DNA of 64,000 nt. Origin: Paraphoma chrysanthemicola (lineage: Eukaryota; Ascomycota; Dothideomycetes; Pleosporales; Phaeosphaeriaceae). Position numbers and translations under genes: made by a program. Below the pieces are notes generated by a model that had not been told where the DNA came from, ran no database searches, and saw nothing but the letters and a program-made list of their open reading frames with translations. Position 1 is the stretch's first letter; each line of letters starts with the position of its first letter. Of the stretch, positions 41,967 to 53,084 are shown piece after piece. Location of the stretch: NCBI GenBank assembly GCA_020744225.1, contig JAGMWG010000012.1, positions 310,001-374,000 on the forward strand, given 5' to 3'.

Positions 41967-43900
41967 TTGATTCGATCGATATCAGCCAGGCCAAGAGTAC
42001 GATCCAAGCCAGGAAGTACCGTTCGGCCATCTTATGTTCAAGCCGTGGAAAGGCTCATGAAAGGTGGCGGGCGCTCGTGTGTCACGAATGCTTAACATCG
42101 AAGCGTTCAGCGAAAGCTGAGACCCAGCACCCGGGTGCTGATTGTCTTGATCACCGGTAGTTGGAAACATTCCGCTTATACTGGCAGCAACTTCTTGCCC
42201 CTTTCATTCGAGTGGGCGATCTACTATCAACGTGCTGAAGCGCAGACGATTTGGCTTACGGTCGTAAGGCACGGCGGTAAATCCGGCTAGTCGGGGGTTT
42301 ACTTCGTTTTTGTGGCACCGAAAGGCAGCGTCTTCTACACCTATCGTCTGCTATCATTAATGTCTTACCTTGTGACGCTGATCGAGCTGGATGATTGCAT
42401 TGAAGTCAATACCGTGAAAACTGCCTATCTGCCATCCTCTGGATGAGGGCAAGTGATCAATGAGAATAGAAGAGAATGAAGCCCACTTACCGACCTGGGA
42501 AATTCAACATCTACGTGTAGGCAAGGAAGAGAGCAGAACAGCTACAACATACGCAGCAAACACAAACATACGGCAATGAAGCAGAGCAGAAATGAAATTA
42601 CGATGCAAAGCGCAAGCACAAAAACAAAAGTAAAGAGCGTGAAGATACATCCTTGAGTACAACGGTCTGGCTATGCTTTAGTACGATAGAAGTAGCCGAG
42701 ATGCCCACCCATCGACCAAGCTGTAGTTGATTGGACAACAACCTCCAGAATGATCGAGAAGCCCGATTCAGATGTAGGCTCCAAGTAGTACAGGACCTTG
42801 GAACAACCCCTTGGCCAAGACCAACATCGTTTAGTGAGCGCGGTGGAAAGGTTGGAGAATATTGTAGCTCGTCCTCAATTGCTTTCACCCCAAGTGCTGA
42901 TGTGTGCCATGCCCGCATGGCAGAGACGCCTGATAGCAAGCGAAGTCGTTCATTGTCTGATCAAGGAATCTTGGACGAAAGTGCATGAAGTTCCCAGGAC
43001 ACTGAGCGTCGATTTGTTGAAGCTTCGATTCGAAGGATACCTCAACACGATTATATGGCTGGACAGAGCGACCTGTTGATTGCTGATGTTGTGGGTTTTG
43101 CCATCGATCTGAACGCTTCTTCTGGCTTATTAGGACCGATGGCCATGCTTGTCAAGTTATCACCCAATTAGCCTAGGAGGAAGTGTGCAGAGTCAACCGG
43201 GTGAAGAGATCTGTGACGGTATTTCAAGAGACTGCTCAGGCGAAAGATGTATGGCTATCTGTTACGCACCGAGGGAACCGAGCAGACAATGTATGACACT
43301 CCAGCATGGCGGTAGGCATGCAGATAGTTTGGCGGGTGGCAACCCACAAGATGAGTAGCTCGCAGACTCCTGAGAGGTGACACTCATGGATTGCAGCGCA
43401 TGAAGTCTTCAAGGTGGCGCCGATGGGAGATATGTCGATAGTTTGGTGGTGTAGTCGGGCGCAAGACGAGGGGTTTGTGGGTTGCGACACAGAAGGAGCC
43501 GTGAGAAGAAGTGAATGAAGTCTTCGTGGTGTTGTCGTTTGTGGCAGCGATCTGTTGACTCTGCCAGGCATACAACGAGCAGCTCTGACGGAGTTCTTGT
43601 TGTTCCTGGTGTCCTTGCCGTCGCCTATTTGTATATTCCCAGCTCGACAAGGGCCACCATATTTGGCGAGAGTATTCAATGTGAAACCGCATAGCTCACA
43701 TTGATGAGCGCGATAACTTTGTTAGTACACATCGAGCGCTTTAAGGCATCATGCCTACAACCGTCTCGTTTGTCTCTTCATACTATTTGAAGAATAGATG
43801 GTATGGGTTGCGAGCCCGGTGTGCGAGTTGGTTGCGACAAACAGCGCGATCAAAACGAACGCCTTCCGACGGAGCTCAAGTGCGCAGTCGCGCGCTTTCT
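41967..43900. other. Gene-poor region, left part
   Basis: Nearly 2 kb with no supported gene. Frames such as 43679..43236 (minus, 147 codons) are Thr/Ser/Cys-rich without domains and lack a plausible start context. No RNA gene recognised. Confidence 0.4.
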
Positions 43901-43931
43901 CACACTGCTCACACTGCTCACACTGCTCACC
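43901..43931 (+). repeat. Microsatellite-like 9-bp tandem repeat
   Basis: Three exact CACACTGCT units followed by a partial fourth (CACC). It lies just left of the larger minisatellite at 43951. Confidence 0.85.
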
Positions 43932-43950
43932 AAAGTCCTATGACTGTCTA

Positions 43951-44330
43951 ACAAGCACTGGCAGCAGTCACGCCTCCTTTCTTCAAGACGCGTCTAAGAC
44001 GGATCTGACGTCGTGGCGGAAGATAGTTGCTGTGCTGTGAATACATGTCGGCCAAGCAAGGTTAGCATTTACGCTACCCTTACTGCCGGACACACCCAAG
44101 ACAATTCTGCTACAACATGGCGGAATACGGTTGCTGCGCTGTGACTGGCACAGTCAGCAGATATATCTCCCTTCCCGTAAGGGACGTTCAAGACAGATCT
44201 GCTACAACACGGCGGAAGATGATTGCTGCGCTATGACTGCCATGGCCAACAGTTGCCTTCCTTTCCATGGTACACCACCAAAATGGATCTGCTACAGCGC
44301 GGTGGATGACGAATGCTGCGCTAGGGCGAG
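43951..44330 (+). repeat. Degenerate minisatellite, unit about 90-102 bp, four cores
   Basis: A core of about 50 bp beginning AAGACRGATCTGCTACAAC and ending near TTGCTGCGCTRTGACT recurs at about 43996, 44098, 44190 and 44280; spacing is 102, 92 and 90 bp. The spacers are also related (GACTGGCA/GACTGCCA then a CTTCCCTT-type pyrimidine tract). A half spacer precedes the first core from about 43951. Plus-strand frames across it repeat ICYN/ICYS and DDCCA/DECCA, a by-product of the repeat rather than evidence for a protein. Confidence 0.75.
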
Positions 44331-45869
44331 AGTGAATGTGGTGCGTTGTAACGAACAGAAGTTGACCTTACATATGCTCGAACCCTCCAAACGTTGAGAG
44401 GTCGCCTGGCTGTAGACCGAGCACCGCTCTTGATCCCCTTAGAGTTTTCTCCTTGTTGATGGGGCGCGGCGAGATAGATCAAAGTAGTCTAGGTCGCCAG
44501 TGATACGACACACACAGCCTAGGCTTGCTTGTGATTCCTGGAGGAATTTTCCGAATTTGACTTGGACACAAGGGCGTGGTTATGGGCGTAATGTGTCGCT
44601 CTTGCCGCTGTTACTATCTGACTGTGCTGGAGACACAGCTGCGCCGCATTCGAATTCCGTTCGATCGCGACCCGTAGTGGTGTCATCTGGGAGTCGTGCG
44701 TTCTAACGATCACACCTGGCTGTGAATCAAGTGTGTCGCTCTCCTTTCTATCCGGGTTTATACCTTGAGGCCAGGGCACGGCTGCCCTGCGTGATATTCA
44801 GCCTACTGTCTACCGTGGGTGTCGTAGTAATTTTACTCCTTGCTTCTTTTCAACAATATCCATTGGGGAAAGGTAGGTCGCCTTTATATGTGATGTGCAT
44901 CAAGAAGCCAGGGCAATCTTGTATATTGGTCCCTCCTTCGATATCGGACGTATCAGTCACGCGAGGTTTGACCCGAATGACCAGTCTATGAGCCTTGCGA
45001 GCAGTGCGCCACTTATGCCGAAGGCGTGCGAGCCCTTGCAAGCACAGCGTTCAATCGTCTGCTAGGTCGTGCCTGTGTCGCATGTGTGCTCTTATTGCGA
45101 AATGGAGAGTGTCATGCTTGCGCGACAGATATCGTGGAAGCCGACATCTCAGGAAGAGTCGCACATGAGTGTCGACGAGTGCGGCGTGGTTTCGAATAGC
45201 TGTGTGGTGCAATTCGTGGTTGCAGCGTTCCTTTTCGTATGTGAAAAATGGGGAAGCGGGATTCCGCCTGGCGAGGGCATTGCAGGGCCTCCATTGAGTA
45301 ACAGGAGGCTCAAGTGATTAGGTATATGCCGAAGCTCGCGGGAGCTCGTGGTGCGGATGGACGGCTTGGTGAACAGGTGCCGTGCATTGATCGAGGCGAG
45401 GTATAAAGATCGAGAAACGCATCGCAATGGTTGGGCATGGCTGAGGACTTCGGCGCGTGCTATGCGGGCATGGTGAGACGTTCGTCGTGGCCGAGCTGCA
45501 GAACAGTAGAGTGCGTGGTAATAATAGTCAACAGATAGCATTGGTGGGAGGAGTGCGACTCAGCAAACACAAAGTCGCGGAAGTGCTCGTGCGCCACGTG
45601 CAATTGTGGCGGAACGTACCCCTTCGAAACTAGACCCTTGATGATATCATTGGCGCTATGCGGCCCAAATTGAGCCACGCAGTTCCACATGGACAGTGAA
45701 ATGGTAGCAACTACGAACATGTCTGAGGCGCAGCTGACCCACGATTTTCATGGAAGAACGACGCCTTTACATCAGAAGAGCTTATGCAAGCCAGGTACAA
45801 CGACAGATGAACTACATTCGCTCCTTGAATCGAGTACGGTATTGCTGTGCCCATGCGACGGCCAGTATA
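44331..45869. other. Gene-poor region, middle part
   Basis: About 1.5 kb without a supported gene; frames are short and in mixed phases (for example 45541..45149 minus, 130 codons, no domain). No RNA gene or further repeat was recognised. Confidence 0.4.
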
Positions 45870-46020
45870 TTTCTACTAGAGCAAAGCAAGGTCGAAGAGG
45901 GGTTCATTGTCACAGGAGAAAGGGAAGAGCAAACGGTTTTGAAGTGTTTGAAGAGATCTATTTCTATCTTCTACTCGTCGTGAAGAAGACAACCGCAATC
46001 ATGCATGTTTTGGATATCCT
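45870..46020 (+). repeat. Dispersed repeat, copy 2
   Basis: Second copy of the element described at 35490-35640; the same TTTGAAGTGTTT core starts at about 45928 and is followed after four mismatches by AGATCTATTTCTATCTTCT. It lies about 120 bp from the 3' end of the EF-3 gene. Confidence 0.5.
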
Positions 46021-46138
46021 GACGCCGACCATGACCAAACCGCATTATCATCACACCGGAAGCCATATGCATCGTAAAGCAGAGCATGCACACATCCCCA
46101 TGAACGACCAAAGAAAGCTTTTGTCCGCGACCAGTCGT

Positions 46139-49100
46139 CTAATCGTCCTCGTCCGAGAAGACCTCCTCACCGCGCTTGCGGCGGGCCATGCGGTCCTTCT
46201 TCTTCTTACGCATCTCGCTGGATGTGAGCTTCTTCTTCTTTTCTTGGGATTGAATTTTATTTCCTTGAAATGACGTTAGCACATGTTACTTTCGAGTAGA
46301 AAGAGAACAAAGGAAAGGGGAAGGGAGAGTGGAATAGTGCGTACCCATAGCATCGAACCTAGAGCAAAACTGTTAGCAGATGTCTAGAACAACACAGTTC
46401 GAGGGTGACTTACTTCTCCTCCTCATCACCATCCTTGGCGCTCAGACGGGGTCCGGCACCCTGACCCTGAACCCAGTTGTGGCCGGAAGGAGTCATACGG
46501 CCGTCCATGACAGCCCAGACTTCCTCAGTCAGATCCTTGGTGAACTCAGCCGAGTGAGTAATGATGATGACACCACCCTCGAAGCTCTTGATGGCCTTGG
46601 ACAGGGCACCGAGCGAGTCACGGTCGAGGTAGTTAGTAGGCTCGTCAAGGACGATCAAATGAGGACGCTGCCATGAGCAGGCGGCAAGGACGACCTTGAC
46701 ACGCTGACCACCGGACAGACCGCGCATGCGGGAATGGGAGACGAGCTCGGCATCGAGTCCGAACTGAGCGGCGTGGGCCTCAATCTCCTTGCGGACCAGA
46801 GGACGGAACTGACCGCTGGCGAGAGCCTCCTTCTGATCGACCTCAGCAACCATCTTGGAGTGAGATGCCATGATCTCAGAACGGGGAATCCAGGCGTTGT
46901 CGGCAGTCATCATGGGGGTCCACTTCTCGTTCTTCAGGCCAACGTTCTCACCAAGAGCGAACGAGCACTCGTACTCGTACGAGTTCTTGAACTTCCTGCG
47001 CGAGTTGATACCGATGACGCGACGCTGGCTGCCCTCGATCTTGTAGATCTTGTCCATGGCCTTCTCGTCCTCCTCGGTGACGATCTTGTTGGCGCGGTCC
47101 ATAGTTTCACGGTCCTCACCAGTCTGGAAACGCCACTGGATGTACTCTGAAGGAGTCTTGTCGAGATGGTGATCGATATGTGCGAAAGCGTGCTGCTTAA
47201 TGTACGCAATACGGATGTTCTCGTGGTGGTAAATCTCACCAGATGTGGGCACAAGCTCACCAGTCAAGACGTTGACAAGGGTAGACTTGCCAGCACCGTT
47301 GGGGCCAATGACGGCAATACGGGAGCCAAGCGAGCACTGGAAAGAGATGTCCGCGATCTGGGGCTTGGTGGTACCTTCGTACTGGAAGCTCATGTTGGTG
47401 GCACGGAGAATGGCCTTGGCCTTTGTCTTGACACCCTCGAGGAAACCGGGCTCGGGGAACTTGAACTCCATGTCGGAGGCGCTGAGCTCGTGGTATGACT
47501 TGGCAGATGGCACACGCTTGACGAACTCGTCCAGGTTACCACGGTAACGCTTGAGCTTGAAGCGCTCGTAGTGGATAACGTGCTGGATGATGTTGTTCAA
47601 GAACTTGCTGTCGTGGGAGATGACGATGGATGTGCAAGGCGAGTTGGTAAGGTAGTCCTCGAGCCACTTGACGTTCTTCACGTCCAAATGGTTAGTGGGC
47701 TCGTCAAGGAGCAGAATATCGGGCTCCTCAAACACGGCACGCGCAAGCGCGAGCTTCATTTTCCAGCCACCGGAAAGCGAAGTGATGGGACCGTTGTACA
47801 TGTCGTTGGTGAAGCCGAACTCGTTGAGGGTGCTCTTGACCTCCTCCTCGGGCTTGTTGATGCCAACAGACTCAAGCTTCTTGATTGTCCATCCAAGCAC
47901 AGTCTGCTCAGTATCGGCCGAGTCGAGATCGTGCTCGACGTAGACGGTCTTGACTTCGCTCTGCTTGGGGAAACCCTCGACCTGCTCGTTGTTGATGGCA
48001 CGCATGAGGGTGGTCTTGCCGGAACCGTTGGGTCCGAGCAGACCGTAGCGCTGACCACGCTTTAGGCGGAGATGTGTCTGGTTGAGCAAGATCTTGGCAC
48101 CGTAGGCCAAGTTGAATGTGCAGTTGCACAGATCCTCGCCCTCCTCCTCATCAGGCTCGGGAACGTCCTCCTGCATGGCAGCGGGCAGCGACCGCTTGCG
48201 GAGGTTCTCGGTGATGTCCTTGGCCTCTTCGTCGCCGACAAGGACGGCAACAAAGGGACCGGCGTTGGCCTGCCAGTTGAGGCCTTCGTAGTCCTTCTCG
48301 TCGATGAGCTGACCACCGATGGCACCAATGTAGTTGACGACGGGAGTGAAGCGCTCGTCGATCTTGTACTTGGAAGGCAGAACCTCCTTCAGCTTGCCGG
48401 CAATAGTCTCGATATCGCCGTCCTTGGAGATCTCGGGAATCTTGCCGTTCTCAACGTGACCGACACGGATGAGGGTGTCGAGACCCTGGCGGGTCTTCTC
48501 ACGGGCCTCGGGATCAGCAAGGTTGTCGTGGTTCTTCTCGAGCGCAGGCATGAGCTTGGGCAAGAAAGCAGCGACAATCTGGGGGTCCTCGACAAGCTTG
48601 CACATGTTGTCGATAATGACAGCAGTCTTACGCTTGATGGCAGTCTCGCGCTCGACGAGACCACGCTCAAGAAGGGGAACCATGATAGCAAGAGTGGGCT
48701 CGTGGACATCAGTGACGAAAGTGGTGGCACCGAGCAAGTGAACAGTCTCGGGGACGTTCTCAGGCTTAGCGATACACTTGATGAGCTCGGGAATGAAGCG
48801 CTCGATATCCTTGTTGGAGATCAAGGAGCAGAGCTTCTCCATGGTACCGTAAGCGGCCTTCTTGACCTCAGGCTTGGTATCCCACATGGCACCGGAAATG
48901 ACGGGAATCAAATCTGGGACGCGGAAAGCCATCTGTGCCGGGGCGCTGGCGGTGAGGACCTCAATGCACTTGAGGTCGGCCATCTTTTCGGGCCACTTTT
49001 GTGCGGTCTCGAGAGACTTGATGATGTGCGGGATGATGGCCTTAACGGCGTTGGGGTTTGCGGCGGCGACGATGGCCTCGGCGGCAGTTTGGGCAGCGAC

Positions 49101-49529
49101 CTTGACGGCGCTCATCTTGTCACCAACGGCACCGAGGACGGCGGGGAGGAGCTCGACGAGGTAGGGCTCGACCGCGGCGGAGACGTGCGAGTGTTGCGCA
49201 ATAGCACGGATGGCATCGAGGGCACGCTCGCGGGCGACGGCATCCTTCTTGCTGGCGAGCTGCTTCTTCAGCAGTTCGACGGCCCTGGGAGTGTTGTTAG
49301 CAAACCGCAACGAGGAGGGGTAGCGGGGCACGCTGGGAACGTACTTTGTGGGTGCATCAGCCTCCTCAATGTCACCGTTGATGAAGGTGGCAATGTCGTT
49401 GGCGGCGGCATTGATCTTGTCCTGCTCCTTGGAGACAGTCAACTTGCCCATGAGCTCCTCAAGGGCCTTGAGGGCCTTTGAGTTCTCGGACTTGACGGCC
49501 GCAGCGTCGTGGAGAGCAGCGGGGGCCAT
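46139..49529 (-). CDS. TEF3: Translation elongation factor 3 (EF-3)
   Basis: Fungal ABC-F-like ATPase that acts on the ribosome to release deacylated tRNA from the E site and promote late translocation. Exons 49529..46414, 46358..46345 (14 nt) and 46263..46139; introns of 55 and 81 nt. The joined frame has 1084 residues and reads EEEKFDAMGNKI across both junctions, the expected C-terminal sequence. Domains: HEAT repeats (about 40-320), a four-helix region, ABC1 with Walker A GLLGPNGSGKTTL (about 495-507), signature LSGGWKMKLALARA and LLLDEPTNHLD, and ABC2 with GPNGAGKSTLVNVL (about 740), a chromodomain-like insert, signature LSGGQRVKVVLAA and LIVLDEPTNYLD, then a Lys-rich tail for ribosome binding. 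Strong codon bias (C-ending) and a TATA promoter fit very high expression. Confidence 0.97.
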
Positions 49530-49597
49530 GTTGTCGGTGGGGTGTGTGTTTGGAGGGGCGGTGGGTGAGAGAAATTCGAGGGAGGGAGGCGGTGGCC

Positions 49598-49605
49598 CTT
49601 ATATA
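49598..49605 (-). promoter_or_regulatory. TATA box of EF-3
   Basis: Minus-strand TATATAAG lies about 70 nt upstream of the ATG at 49529, with a long C/T-rich leader (CCTCCCTCCCTCG type) between it and the start codon, as in strongly expressed fungal genes. Confidence 0.65.
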
Positions 49606-51187
49606 GACAAAGGTGCGGGGCCTAAAAACTTTTCGGTGAATGCACAGAAAAGTCTATGGGGTATCAAAGCGTGCACAGCCGCGAGAAGATGGATCGCAAC
49701 TGCTCTATGCGACCGAAAGACACAAACAAGGAAAAAACCTTGGGATAGCCCAGAGAAAGTGAGGGGAGTGTGTAAAGTGCGCTTCTTTGGCGGGCGCGGA
49801 TTATAAGTGTGGGCAAAATTTTGGCAAGCCGATAAGATTAGCGCGGTTGACCAGCTGGCCCCTGCGCCAAAGAACCGGGGACATTTGACGCTGCCACCGA
49901 ATTGCCCCTACGCGGACGGCCAGAGATTTCACTTTTGCCGCTGCGGCTCCAATTTCTCCATGCATCATCTGGCGACTGTCTCTTACTCGTGTGAAGCAGA
50001 GTGGGACGTGCTGCTGTGGACGAAGCCGTGGTGTCGCCCACGTTACAGAGAAGCAGTTATTTGTGGCGACTTTCTCCAGGCGCGCTGACCGCCTTCTTGG
50101 ACGACACCAACCAGCGGCATCCACTCAACGAGTTGCGGGATGCGTATTATGCAGCAGCGAGGATCAGGGACCAACACTGTGTCACATTGTAGCCTAGATC
50201 TAGCTCGAGGCACATTGGCGCTCATCTTCAAACAGAAAAGGGCGCTCTCAGCACGCAGATATTCTGCTTACCTGCGACACTTCGCGAGGTACCACTGCGT
50301 ACGGCAATTGTACCGGATGCTATTCGTGCCAGCCCTGCCTACTATGTGCGCTACGGCCACATGCGGAGGCTCCAGACTAGTTCCAAAGTACCTGCCCGTT
50401 TCTGCCGAAGTCGAGGCGGCCTTCGAATGCTCGTTCCGTGGTTCCAAAGTATGATTCGCCACCATCTAAGATTCTTTCGCCGAGCCTGGTGCGTTGGGAC
50501 AGGTCCACCACGCCGCTGCCGAGGATGACATCAATCCTGGCATGATTGACATGACCGTCCGACTCTCCCATAAGACGCCTACGCCGTTGAAGTTCTATCC
50601 GAAGAGATTTGTGTCTTCGTTGCGAATGTCCCAAGCTGTTGCACTCAGAAATGCTTTGCATTGCCCTGCATCGGAGCCTGTCACTGCGCTAGTGTAGTCT
50701 CGCATGCCCCTCGAATCGACGAATTTTCTCCACTCATCAGCCACAAACTAAAGTACAGAGTACATGCTCGAACAGCCACATGACTCGGACCTATGTACCA
50801 CCTACTAGAAGCCACATATGCTTTCTACTGTCTCAAGTGCATTTATCTCATAGTTGACATATAGAGACTTGTCCACATCGGTTTACTGGTTACAACATAC
50901 GCACATACGAGGCACGCATCGTTGGAATCATAGAGTCAACTACCTCGAGCAGAGATCCCGCCCTTCGTTATCAACAGCCTCGTAATTTCGTGCTCGTTTT
51001 GACTCACAAAACATGATGCTGCCGAACACACGAGATTCTGAAGGATCAGACGTGATCGAAGAGGAAGGTGAAAACTTTCTATGGCGCGGACCTCACGAGC
51101 ACAGCCTCGAGGTCCGAGCGCTTTCACAGTCACATACAACGACACTATATCTTTCGGACATCCCGTCTGAAGTTCGTTTTCTTAATG
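49606..51187. other. Divergent intergenic region (EF-3 / 2EXR gene)
   Basis: About 1.6 kb. The EF-3 side carries its promoter. Frames on both strands at 49838-50700 overlap one another and show no domain. A short sequence at 50907-50936 recurs in similar form downstream of the next gene (52528-52560). Confidence 0.45.
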
Positions 51188-52138
51188 AGTATCTGCATCA
51201 TGTCGCTTCACATAAACTCACACTCAGATAGCACGGCGGATGCATTTTCACAACTCCGACTATCCTGCAGCTGTTCGCACTGTCTGACCCCAGCTCGCAG
51301 TGTACCATCTACCAACACAGCCACTTTCCATCCATTCTCTCGACTCCCAGCCGAGCTACGGATCCAAATATGGGAACTCACGGTCGAACCTCGCACTGTC
51401 GAGCTGCGTATCATCATAGAGGCCAAGCCGCCAAAAGCCGGATGCAATGGATGGGATGGAACCACAAAGACCAGGAAAGCCAGGAAACTATCCAGACAGC
51501 AGCGAATTTTCCCTCGCGTATTTTCTCCATCTCCAGTACCAGGAACAGTACAAGCTTGTCAGGAATCACGGAGACTGAACCTCTACCCAAAAGCTTTCAG
51601 CGACTTGCCAAAACTCCTGGGAGGCACTGAAGACTTGGAGGAGCGATATGTCTACCTGAATCTAGATACCGACATGGTCTCCATTGGCACAATGTATCTG
51701 AGTCTTTTAAAGCCTGTCGCACATCTCATCAAACGCCTTCGCTTCACCCGCGGCTACCGCTCGGATTACGAATGGGAGTACTGGGAGCGCAACGAATCCA
51801 ACGATGTAGGCTTATTCGTCAACACCGAGGAAATCCATGTCGTATGCGAATTCGGCAATTTTGGCGACTGGACTGGCAGCTCCGTGAGTATTTATTGGCC
51901 CTGCGGTGTCGAAAACGTGACCATGGTCAATCCGGATTCCGATGAAGAATTGCCGTTGCTGGATCTCGAGTATGCGAATGATCGACTGATGGAAGAAGGG
52001 TGGTTCGAGGAGCAACCGGAGGAGGGTGTTGTCATCTTTAGCAGAGATGAGTCTTATTATCCGGCGAGTGGAGATGTGTTGCCGGATGACGTGTATACAT
52101 CGGTCAGGAGGCGTCCTGAGGGGTATGTTTCGGACTGA
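51188..52138 (+). CDS. 2EXR domain protein
   Basis: About 317 residues. The 2EXR fold is recognised by FHPFSRLPAELRIQIWELT followed by VEPRTVELRI and, after an inserted basic loop, PGTVQACQESRRLNLYPKAF, the two strand-helix elements with conserved E-x-R that name the family. The rest contains YVYLNLDTDMVSIG and an acidic, aromatic C-terminal half. 2EXR proteins are abundant in filamentous fungi and mostly of unknown function. The frame is open upstream to 51068, but MSICIMSLHINSHSDS (51188, or 51203) is the likelier start because upstream residues look non-coding. No intron is needed. There is no signal peptide. Confidence 0.8.
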   Translation, partial: SICIMSLHINSHSDSTADAFSQLRLSCSCSHCLTPARSVPSTNTATFHPFSRLPAELRIQIWELTVEPRTVELRIIIEAKPPKAGCNGWDGTTKTRKARKLSRQQRIFPRVFSPSPVPGTVQACQESRRLNLYPKAFSDLPKLLGGTEDLEERYVYLNLDTDMVSIGTMYLSLLKPVAHLIKRLRFTRGYRSDYEWEYWERNESNDVGLFVNTEEIHVVCEFGNFGDWTGSSVSIYWPCGVENVTMVNPDSDEELPLLDLEYANDRLMEEGWFEEQPEEGVVIFSRDESYYPASGDVLPDDVYTSVRRRPEGYVSD

Positions 52139-53084
52139 GGGAAGAGGACTGAGGTGGTTGATATTGTAGCTCGGGTGCATGAAGAGGTATTGGGTGCTTA
52201 TGGAAGTCCATTGCTTCACCATCAAAGGGCCTCGCTGCTCTCACGGCCTACCGTGCTTTCACGGGCAAATGTCGTCAAGTCCACGATGGGGACTGGTCAT
52301 CTAATACCTCGCCACCTTCCATCGCTTATGGTAACCGATTTGCTTCGGCGGAAACAGAAAGCCTCTTAATTTTGCAAACGAGAGCTGTACCAAGATCACA
52401 AGGAGTCAATAACTTCGCCATAGACCTAGCCAGCACTGATAGCACGGTACAGGATGCACGAATACTATTCTTTTCTCTCAATATTCATTCGAATACACAT
52501 CATCATCATCATCTCCTACGCTGACAGAATACGAACAAGGCACGTCGCGTTGGTAATCATAACTGTCTATGGATCTTCGAGAGCACAATCCTTTGGAAAT
52601 AGGCTAGGAACACGAGTCCCGCAATTCCAAAATCATATTATAAATCTGATCGAAACATGATACATGTTATCTAGACAGTCGTATGTCGAACATGCTGGAT
52701 CTCAGAACAAGAGTTCCGTAGCTTCTAGCAAGTTGATCGAGTAACACTGTCACGTCTAGCAGTGTAACTTCATTGCAGGTAAGATTTGGAGCGGAGCGGT
52801 GGAGCATTGCGTGGGTAGTGACTTGATGGGGAAAGATTTGATCTGAAGGATGCTGAAAATGTGGCTTTTCTATGCTTCTGACAAAGGGGGATGACACAAA
52901 CCGCAAATACTTGCCTCGGCCCCTTCTTAAAGGTCATATCTAACCACAGCGCTCCAGAATTAAAAGCCTAGTCTGATACACTCCAGAAGAATTCAAACAC
53001 AGATACTAGAAACAAGTCATGGCTGATATTGATATTCACAGCTGGCAAGTGCTATACTTGGCGCCTGTTTAAATTATGTGTCAC
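52139..53084. other. Convergent intergenic region
   Basis: 946 bp between the 2EXR gene (+) and ARH1 (-). Contains a short CAT/ATC microsatellite (about 52499-52516) and a sequence resembling 50907-50936. The frames are short and A/T-biased. No gene recognised. Confidence 0.45.

Noticed and set aside
44131..44397. Frame with repeated ICYN/DDCCA peptides
   Set aside because: The repetition follows directly from the DNA minisatellite; unit lengths 102, 92 and 90 are not all multiples of three, so no repeat protein could be maintained.
48072..49481. 469-codon open frame antisense to EF-3
   Set aside because: It mirrors the strongly biased EF-3 codons; Leu/Asp/Gly-rich with no domain, and the minus-strand EF-3 is certain.
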